Source of the DNA: Paraconexibacter sp963815565
Lineage (GTDB): Bacteria; Actinomycetota; Thermoleophilia; Solirubrobacterales; Solirubrobacteraceae
Length of the DNA stretch: 64,000 bases
Assembly (NCBI GenBank): GCA_963815565.1
Contig: CAWFHB010000004.1
Location: 62,001-126,000 of the forward strand
Direction of reading: 5' to 3'
The first letter of the stretch is position 1; each line of letters opens with the position of its first letter. Under the pieces are notes generated by a model, which was given only the letters and a program-made list of their open reading frames with translations, did no database searches and was not told the DNA's origin. A program made the translations under genes and the position numbers. Positions 57,965 to 64,000 of the stretch are shown piece after piece.

Positions 57965-59283
57965 GTGAGCTCGAGCGCAAGAGCGGACGTGCTCGGCGAT
58001 CCGGAGCGGTTGGCGGCACTCAACGCGACTGGGCTGCTCGACGCCCTCCCCCAGGCCGCCTTCGACCGGCTGACGCGGCTGGCGACGCGGACGGTGGGCG
58101 TCCCCGTGTCCCTCGTGAGCCTCGTCGACGAGAACCGTCAATTCAACCTCTCGAGCAGCAGCGCGCTGGCCCCGCAGGGGATCGAGACCCCGCACCACGA
58201 GTCGTTCTGCTCCGTGGTCGTGAGCCGCGGCGCCCCACTCATCCTCGAGGACGTCGCCGAGGACCCGGTCGGCGAGGAGCACCCTGGCCTCCGTGAAAGT
58301 GCGGCTCGCGCCTACGCCGGGTTTCCCCTGACCCTCGAGGACGGCCACACCCTCGGCGCCCTCTGCGCGATCGACCTCGTGCCGCGCGCCTGGACGGAGG
58401 AGCAGCTCGAGATCCTCGAGGACATCACCATGATGGTCGTCGACGAGATCCAGCTGCGCGAGGCGCTGCGCACCTCCGAGCTGCGGCGCGACGAGCTGGA
58501 GCGGGCCGCCGTCTCCATCCGCACGCTGCACGGCGCGCTCGACGCCGCCGACGCGGAGCGCGTGGAGGGCCAGCGGGTCGGCCTTCGCATCGCCGCCGAA
58601 CTCGCGCACGAACTCCGCACCCCGCTCTACGCGATCCGGAACCTGGCCGAGGACCTCGACGGCGTCGGGCCGGATGCGCTCCACGACGGGCTGCAGCACA
58701 TCAGCGAGGCGACCGCCGAATCGCTCGCCGTGGTCGACCACCACCTCGAGCTCGCCCGGTCCAGCTCGAGCGGAAGCGTGGTGCGGGTCCACGAAGTCCG
58801 CGTACCCGAGCTCTTCCGCGCGCTCCGTGGCATGCTCGAGCCGCTCGCGCGCCGCGCCGAGGTGACGCTGCGCTTCACCGAGCCCGGCACCCTCCCGACC
58901 CTTCGGACGGACGGGGTGAAGCTCGCGCAGATCCTGCGCAACCTGACCACGAACGCGCTCCGGAACACGGCCGAGGGCGAGATCGTCGTCAGCGCCGAGG
59001 ACGGTCCCGGCGACACCGTGCTCTTCCACGTCTGTGACACGGGCTGCGGCATCGCACCGGAGGATCAGGAGCGGATCTTCCAACGCGGGGAACAGCTCTC
59101 GGTGCCTCGGCGAAGGAGGGCGCCGGACTCGGGCTCCCGCTCGCGCGCCACATGGCCGAGCTGATCGGAGGGTCCATCAGCTTGGAGAGCACCGTCGGTG
59201 AGGGGTCCCGCTTCACGGTACGCGTGCCCCTGATCGTCGACTCCACGGTCTCGAGCGCCACCGTGATCCCCGCCCCGTACTGA
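57965..59283 (+). CDS. GAF sensor histidine kinase, frameshifted near 59095
   Basis: The N-terminal GAF domain (about residues 30-170) includes DENRQFNLSSSSALAP and ETPHHESFCSVVV. The HisKA region has the phosphoacceptor LAHELRTPLYAIRNL, and HATPase motifs LRNLTTNALRNTAEG and VCDTGCGIAPEDQERIFQR follow. As read, the frame then becomes PRRRRAPDSGSRSR and stops at 59164. The other frame gives the missing G2 box and tail ASAKEGAGLGLPLARHMAEL to a stop at 59283. One base is therefore probably missing near 59095. No response regulator is adjacent. Confidence 0.8.
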
Positions 59284-59356
59284 CGCCGCTCGGGCCTCGG
59301 TCCAGGCCACCGCGGTGAGTTGCTGACCGGGCGGGCCGTTAGTTTGGTTCGCCGCC

Positions 59357-61531
59357 ATGACCCGCTTCTTCGCCTTCCCCGCTGGCCCCCGCACGAAGTG
59401 GGTCGTCTTCTTCGCCTGGATCGTCGCGGTCGCGCTGATGCTGGGGACGAACCTTCCGGGCAAGTACGCGGACGCGGAGAAGAACGAGTCGACGTCGTTC
59501 CTCCCTGGGGATGCGGAGTCGACCAAGGCGCTCGCGGTCACGAAGGCCCTCCAGGACGGCGAGCAGGCGCCGACGGTGATCGTCTACTCCCGCGCCGGCG
59601 GGCTGCGACCGGCGGACGAGCAGACGATCCGCGACGACATCACGAAGCTAAACGCCGCCAACCGGGCGGAGCGCTACGAGAACGCAACGGACTTCGGGAG
59701 CCCCTCCGGCGGAGCGACGCCGTTCCAGCGCTCGGAGGACGGCTCGACCGCGCTCATCGTGAACTCGCTTCGGGCGACCGGCGAGGCGGAGAACATCCTC
59801 GACCCGATCGACACCTACCGGACGCTGGTCTCCGGTGATCGCGACGGGCTGACGACGCAGGTCGGCGGGCCGGGCGGGATCTCCGCCGACGCGATCAAGG
59901 TCTTCGAGAACATCAACGGGACGTTGATCCTCGCCGCGGTCCTGCTGGTGTTCGTCCTGCTCATCCTGATCTACCGCAGCCCGATCTTCTGGTTCTTCCC
60001 CCTGCTCGCGGTCGGGATCTCCGAGCTCACCTCGCAGTCCTTCGGGTTCGGGCTGACGGAGCTCGGGGTGACGGTGAACGGGCAGTCCTCCTCGATCTCC
60101 TCCATCCTCGTGCTCGGTGCGGGCACCGATTACGCGCTCCTGCTCGTCTCCCGGTACCGCGAGGAGCTGCGCCGACACCAGGACAAGCACGAGGCCATGG
60201 CCAACGCGCTACGGGCGGCGGGCCCCGCGATCCTGGCCTCAGGGCTCACGGTCGCGATCACGCTGCTGTCGCTCACCTTCGCCAAGGTGAACGGCACCGC
60301 CGGGCTCGGGCCCACGGGCGCGGCCGGCATCCTCGTCGCCCTGCTGGCGATGCTGACGCTTCTGCCGGCCGTGCTCACCATCGTCGGCCGGAGGCCGTTC
60401 TACCCGTTCATCCCCTACGGCCCCGAGGACCCGCACGCCGCGGGCCGCCGCCCGAGCGCCGACGAGACCCACGGGTTCTGGCGCGGGGTCGGCGAGCGGG
60501 TCCGCGCCCGCCCCCGGCCGGTCTGGATCGGAACCGTCGCGGTGCTCGCCGTCTTCTGCCTCGGGCTCCTCAACTTCTCGGACGGGCTGACCCAGGGCAA
60601 CTCGTTCCGCGACGGCGTCGAGTCGGTGGACGCGCAGGACACGATCGCCGCCGCCTTCCCGGCTGGCCAGAGCGCCCCGACCGACGTCGTCGTCGAGGAT
60701 CCGTCGAAGGTGGAGGCGGTCGCCGCCGCCGTGAGCAGGGTTCCGGGGGTCGCGCAGGTGACGCCGACCTCGAGCCGAGGTCCGGAGGGCGTGCTGCTCG
60801 CCGCCTTCCTCTCCGACGATCCGTTCTCGACCGACGCCTTCGCGCTCATCCCGGACATCCGCAAGGCGGCCCGCTCCGCCGATCCGGGTGCACTGGTCGG
60901 CGGCTCGACCGCCGTGGAGGCAGATCTGCGGGAGGCCAGCGCGCGGGACACGCGGCTGCTCGTGCCGATCGCGACGCTGATCGTCTTCCTGATCCTGCTG
61001 CTGCTGCTCCGCGCGGTGCTCCTGTCGGTGCTCCTCATCGCGACGGTCGTCCTGAGCTTCGCCGCGTCGCTCGGCGTGGCGGCGGTCGTCTACGACGTCG
61101 TCTTCGGGTTCCCCGGCTCCGACCCGTCGCTGCCGCTCTTCGCGTTCATCTTCCTGGTCGCCCTCGGGGTGGACTACAACATCTTCCTGATGGCGCGCGT
61201 CCGGGAGGAGGTCGTGCGCCACGGCACCCGGCCCGGGATGCTGCGGGGGCTCGCGGTGACGGGTGGGGTCATCACGAGCGCTGGAATCGTCCTGGCGGGA
61301 ACGTTCAGCGTCCTCGGCGTGCTCCCCCTCGTGTTCCTCACCGAGATCGGGTTCGTGATCGCCTTCGGCGTCCTCCTCGACACGTTCGTCGTGCGATCGA
61401 TCCTGGTCCCGGCCCTGGTGTTCGACCTGGGCCCGAAGGTGTGGTGGCCCTCCCGGCTGGCCACCGAGCCCGATCACGCGGATGAGGCGCACCCGACCGT
61501 CGTCGCGGGCGCCTCCGGGGAACCCGCCTGA
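59357..61531 (+). CDS. MMPL/RND-type membrane transporter
   Basis: A 724-residue transporter with two repeats of one helix, a large external domain and five helices. The GxxxDY proton-relay motifs are ILVLGAGTDYALLLVSRYREE and ALGVDYNIFLMARVREE. It is shorter than mycobacterial MmpL3 and probably exports a lipid, glycolipid or antibiotic using the proton gradient. It stands alone, with no membrane-fusion or outer-membrane partner expected in an actinobacterium. Confidence 0.88.
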   Translation: MTRFFAFPAGPRTKWVVFFAWIVAVALMLGTNLPGKYADAEKNESTSFLPGDAESTKALAVTKALQDGEQAPTVIVYSRAGGLRPADEQTIRDDITKLNAANRAERYENATDFGSPSGGATPFQRSEDGSTALIVNSLRATGEAENILDPIDTYRTLVSGDRDGLTTQVGGPGGISADAIKVFENINGTLILAAVLLVFVLLILIYRSPIFWFFPLLAVGISELTSQSFGFGLTELGVTVNGQSSSISSILVLGAGTDYALLLVSRYREELRRHQDKHEAMANALRAAGPAILASGLTVAITLLSLTFAKVNGTAGLGPTGAAGILVALLAMLTLLPAVLTIVGRRPFYPFIPYGPEDPHAAGRRPSADETHGFWRGVGERVRARPRPVWIGTVAVLAVFCLGLLNFSDGLTQGNSFRDGVESVDAQDTIAAAFPAGQSAPTDVVVEDPSKVEAVAAAVSRVPGVAQVTPTSSRGPEGVLLAAFLSDDPFSTDAFALIPDIRKAARSADPGALVGGSTAVEADLREASARDTRLLVPIATLIVFLILLLLLRAVLLSVLLIATVVLSFAASLGVAAVVYDVVFGFPGSDPSLPLFAFIFLVALGVDYNIFLMARVREEVVRHGTRPGMLRGLAVTGGVITSAGIVLAGTFSVLGVLPLVFLTEIGFVIAFGVLLDTFVVRSILVPALVFDLGPKVWWPSRLATEPDHADEAHPTVVAGASGEPA

Positions 61532-61547
61532 ACCAGGCGGACCGGAG

Positions 61548-62402
61548 TCAGCCGGCCGCGCCGTCGAGCGCCGCGACCTCATCCTCGGTGAGCTTCAGCT
61601 CGGCGGCCGCGACGTTCTCGCGCAGATGCTCGACGGAGCCGGTCCCCGGGATCGGCAGCATGACGGGCGAGCGGTGCAGCAGCCAGGCGAGCGCGACCTG
61701 CCCCGGGCTTGCCTCGTGACGCTCCGCGGCCTCGGCGAGCGGCCCGCCCGGCCGAGCGAGGTCGCCTGAGGCGAGCGGGAACCACGGGATGAACCCGATG
61801 CCCTGCTCCTCGCAGTAGTCGAGGACGTCCTCGGCCGAGCGGTCGGCGAGGTTGTACTTGTTCTGCACCGTGGCGACCGGGAAGACCTCCTGCGCCGCCT
61901 TGATCTCCTCCACCGTCACCTCGCTGAGGCCGAGGTGGCGCACCTTGCCCTCGTCCTGGAGCTCCTTCAGCAGCCCGAACTGCTCGGCCTGATCGACCTT
62001 CGCGTCGATGCGGTGCAACTGGAAGAGGTCGATGGTCTCGAGCCCGAGCCGGCGCAGGCTCATCTCGCAGCACTGCCGGAGGTACTCGGGGCGGCCGAGC
62101 GGCGGCCAGTCGCCCGGACCGGTCCGCGTCAGGCCGGCCTTCGTGGCGACGGTCACCGCGTCGTACGGACGCAGCGCCTCGCTGATCAGCTCCTCCGAGA
62201 CGTAGGGGCCGTAGGAGTCGGCGGTGTCGATGAAGTCGACCCCGAGCTCCGGGAGCGCCTTCAGCACCGCGATGGCGGCGTCGTGGTCTGCGGGCGGACC
62301 CCACACGCCCTCCCCGGTGATGCGCATCGCGCCGTAGCCGAGACGGGTGACCTCGAGGTCCCCGCCGATCTTGAAGGTGCCGGATGCCGTCGCTGTAGCC
62401 AT
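61548..62402 (-). CDS. Aldo/keto reductase
   Basis: A 284-residue TIM-barrel NADPH enzyme. The tetrad is visible: Asp and Tyr in FIDTADSYG, Lys in VATKAGL and His in FQLHRID. GYGAMRITG is the N-terminal signature. It reduces a small aldehyde or ketone. ATG 62402 was chosen; an upstream ATG in the same frame at 62420 would add 6 residues. It is followed on the minus strand by nothing until the MMPL gene (convergent, 16-base gap). Confidence 0.85.
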   Translation of the reverse strand: MATATASGTFKIGGDLEVTRLGYGAMRITGEGVWGPPADHDAAIAVLKALPELGVDFIDTADSYGPYVSEELISEALRPYDAVTVATKAGLTRTGPGDWPPLGRPEYLRQCCEMSLRRLGLETIDLFQLHRIDAKVDQAEQFGLLKELQDEGKVRHLGLSEVTVEEIKAAQEVFPVATVQNKYNLADRSAEDVLDYCEEQGIGFIPWFPLASGDLARPGGPLAEAAERHEASPGQVALAWLLHRSPVMLPIPGTGSVEHLRENVAAAELKLTEDEVAALDGAAG

Positions 62403-62446
62403 GCTGCTCGGCCTACCCATTCGGTTGCAGACGCAACCAGTCCGCG

Positions 62447-63784
62447 TCAAAGGATGGGCAAGTACCGGTCGAGCTCCCACTGCGTGACCTGCACGCGGTA
62501 GTCCTCCCACTCCTGCCGCTTGATCTCCACGTACCGGTTGAACATGTGCTCGCCGAAGGTGCGCAGGACCAGCTCGGACTCGGCCGTGAGCTCGATCGCC
62601 TCCCCCAGGGACTCGGGCAGCTGCTCGATCCCGAGCCGACGGCGGTCGTCCGGAGCCAGGTGGTAGAGGTTCTTCTCCATCGGCTCGGGTAGCTCGTAGC
62701 CCTTCTCGATGCCCTCGAGGCCGGCCTGCAGCAGCGCCGCGAAGGTCAGGTACGGATTGCACGCCGGGTCCGGGCAGCGGAGCTCCATGTGGGTGGACTG
62801 CTCGCGGCCGCTCTGGTGCAGCGGCACGCGGACGAGCGCGGAGCGGTTCCGGCGGCTCCAGGCGACGTAGACGGGGGCCTCGTACCCGGGCACGAGCCGC
62901 TTGTAGGAGTTCACCCACTGGGCGAAGACCGAGGAGAGCTCACGCGCGTGCCGGAGCTGGCCCGCGATGAACGCCTTGCCGACGTCCGACAGGTGGTAGG
63001 AGTCGTCCGCGTCGAAGAAGGCGTTGCGCCCCTCCCGCGTGAGACTCATGTTCGTGTGCATCCCCGAGCCGTTCTCGCCGACGAGGGGCTTCGGCATGAA
63101 GGTCGCGTGCCAGCCCGCCTTCATCGCGAGCTCCTTGACGGTGATGCGCTGGGTCATCACGTCGTCGGCCGCCTTCAGGGCGGGCTCCGGTCGCAGGTTG
63201 ATCTCGTGCTGCGAGGGGCCTGATTCGTGGTGCGAGGAGGCGACGTGCACGCCGAGCTGCTCGAGCGCCAGGACGGTCTCGCGACGGACGTCGGAGCCGG
63301 CGTCGAGCGTCGTGAGATCGAAGTACCCGCCCCGGTCGAGGACCTTCGTGCCGGCGGCGTCCTCGAACAGGAAGTACTCGAGCTCGGGAGCGACGTGGAA
63401 GGCGTCGAACCCCATCTGCTCGGCTCGCGCGATCGCCCTCCGCAGGACGTGCCGGGGGTCACCCTCGTAGGGCGTGTTCTCCGGGGTGCGGATGTCGCAG
63501 AAGACACGGGCGACACCCTGCTCCTCGGGCCGCCACGGCAGCACCGCGAAGGTCGTCGGATCCGGCTGGGCGACCATGTCGGATTCCTCGATGGCGTTGA
63601 AACCGGTGATCGAGGAGCCGTCGAAGCCGAGCCCGTTGGCGAAGGCCTCTTCCAGCCCGGCCGCATTGACCGAGAACGACTTCAGCTGGCCCAGGATGTC
63701 CGTGAACCAGAAGCGCACGAAACGGATGTCGCGCTCCTCGACGAGCGCCATGACGTCCTGGGCGGTCCGGGGCTGATCGCTCAT
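62447..63784 (-). CDS. glnA: Glutamine synthetase type I
   Basis: A 445-residue glutamine synthetase. Motifs: FDGSSITGF, the ATP site VASSHHESGPSQHEIN, and MPKPLVGENGSGMHTN. NLYHLAPDDRR carries the tyrosine that is adenylylated in GSI-beta enzymes. The length is nearer to GSI-alpha, so regulation by adenylylation is uncertain. It makes glutamine from glutamate and ammonia. A leaderless promoter overlaps the stop of the preceding HxlR gene. Confidence 0.93.
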   Translation of the reverse strand: MSDQPRTAQDVMALVEERDIRFVRFWFTDILGQLKSFSVNAAGLEEAFANGLGFDGSSITGFNAIEESDMVAQPDPTTFAVLPWRPEEQGVARVFCDIRTPENTPYEGDPRHVLRRAIARAEQMGFDAFHVAPELEYFLFEDAAGTKVLDRGGYFDLTTLDAGSDVRRETVLALEQLGVHVASSHHESGPSQHEINLRPEPALKAADDVMTQRITVKELAMKAGWHATFMPKPLVGENGSGMHTNMSLTREGRNAFFDADDSYHLSDVGKAFIAGQLRHARELSSVFAQWVNSYKRLVPGYEAPVYVAWSRRNRSALVRVPLHQSGREQSTHMELRCPDPACNPYLTFAALLQAGLEGIEKGYELPEPMEKNLYHLAPDDRRRLGIEQLPESLGEAIELTAESELVLRTFGEHMFNRYVEIKRQEWEDYRVQVTQWELDRYLPIL

Positions 63785-63791
63785 CCGCGGG

Positions 63792-63797
63792 ACCCTA
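63792..63797 (-). promoter_or_regulatory. -10 element of glnA (leaderless)
   Basis: TAGGGT on the minus strand followed by 7 bases and the glnA ATG; its TAG is also the stop codon of the upstream hxlR-type gene. Confidence 0.5.
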
Positions 63798-64000
63798 GTG
63801 CGTCGGCCTAGGACCGGCGGTAGGACTCGGATCCGACATCCGGTCCTGCGCCGGGGCGGCGTCGCAGCCCTCGCCGAGCCACTCCCGCGCCCAGGTGGCG
63901 AGCTGCGTGAGCGCCGGGGCGAGACCCCGTCCCATGGGGGTGAGCGTGTAGTCGACCCGCACCGGCGCCCCCACCGTCGCCTCCCGCGCGAGGAGGCCAC
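63795..64000 (-). CDS. HxlR-family regulator, C-terminal part (cut by window end)
   Basis: The visible 68 residues read GLLAREATVGAPVRVDYTL, followed by TPMGRGLAPALTQLATWAREW. That is the wing and dimer helix of HxlR winged-helix regulators; a polar tail follows. The N-terminus lies beyond the window. It is 10 bases upstream of glnA on the same strand. The stop overlaps the glnA -10 element. Confidence 0.75.
   Translation of the reverse strand, partial: GLLAREATVGAPVRVDYTLTPMGRGLAPALTQLATWAREWLGEGCDAAPAQDRMSDPSPTAGPRPTH

Overview
This is a 64 kb piece of a very GC-rich chromosome with dense genes, almost no intergenic space and many ATGA/GTGA overlaps. The gene content (TAnnnT promoters set directly against start codons, a DUF559/AbiEi-type protein, GTP-dependent PEP carboxykinase, an Ecm/MeaB pair, many secreted proteins with C-terminal beta domains) suggests an actinobacterium, most likely Thermoleophilia/Solirubrobacterales. 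That placement is an inference from recalled families, not a computed phylogeny. I see no rRNA, tRNA, CRISPR array, prophage or classical insertion sequence.

Layout. 0-5.3 kb: a minus-strand methyltransferase/metallo-beta-lactamase-fold/clpS run diverges from ethylmalonyl-CoA mutase (ecm/meaA), its chaperone meaB and two tiny overlapping membrane-protein genes. 5.3-11.6 kb: lipoprotein, moaA and mobA (molybdenum cofactor), glutamate dehydrogenase, a PH-like membrane protein and a secreted transglycosylase-like protein. 11.6-19.4 kb: a secreted alpha/beta hydrolase with a collagen-like tail, pckG, a Crp/Fnr regulator and a CheB/CheR-PAS module. 19.4-26.5 kb: a MaoC-type hydratase, a DUF559/AbiEi gene bracketed by 47-bp palindromes, malyl-CoA lyase, a broken secreted-protein gene, and a four-gene overlapping operon (succinate/malate-CoA ligase-like beta and alpha, one-cluster ferredoxin, fpg). 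26.5-35.6 kb: amidase, agmatine-to-putrescine genes aguB and aguA, a 35-residue zinc-ribbon protein, secreted and coiled-coil proteins, an acyl-CoA dehydrogenase and an acyl-CoA synthetase. 35.6-48.2 kb: methyltransferase, a 1085-residue secreted protein with a possible cysteine-peptidase core, a large LuxR-type ATPase, alcohol dehydrogenase, MFS exporter, flavin amine oxidase and a CoA-disulfide-reductase-like flavoprotein. 48.2-64 kb: reductases, GMC oxidoreductase, O-methyltransferase-like protein, a HipA-like/DUF3037 pair, RidA, S33 hydrolase, a YyaL-type thioredoxin protein, GAF histidine kinase, MMPL transporter, aldo/keto reductase, glutamine synthetase and the tail of an HxlR regulator.

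How it works together. The main theme is acetyl-CoA/C4-C5 acyl-CoA metabolism: ecm, meaB, a MaoC mesaconyl-CoA-hydratase-like gene, mcl (malyl/methylmalyl-CoA lyase), a methylsuccinyl-CoA-dehydrogenase-like gene and a CoA ligase that could make malyl-CoA or succinyl-CoA are spread over 32 kb. Together they resemble the ethylmalonyl-CoA pathway, with pckG as a gluconeogenic outlet; crotonyl-CoA carboxylase/reductase is not in the window. A second theme is nitrogen and polyamines (gdh, glnA, aguA, aguB, amine oxidase). Four genes (crp/cheR junction, a secreted protein, an O-methyltransferase-like gene, a histidine kinase) each look like they carry a single-base frame break, so assembly errors should be considered before calling them pseudogenes.
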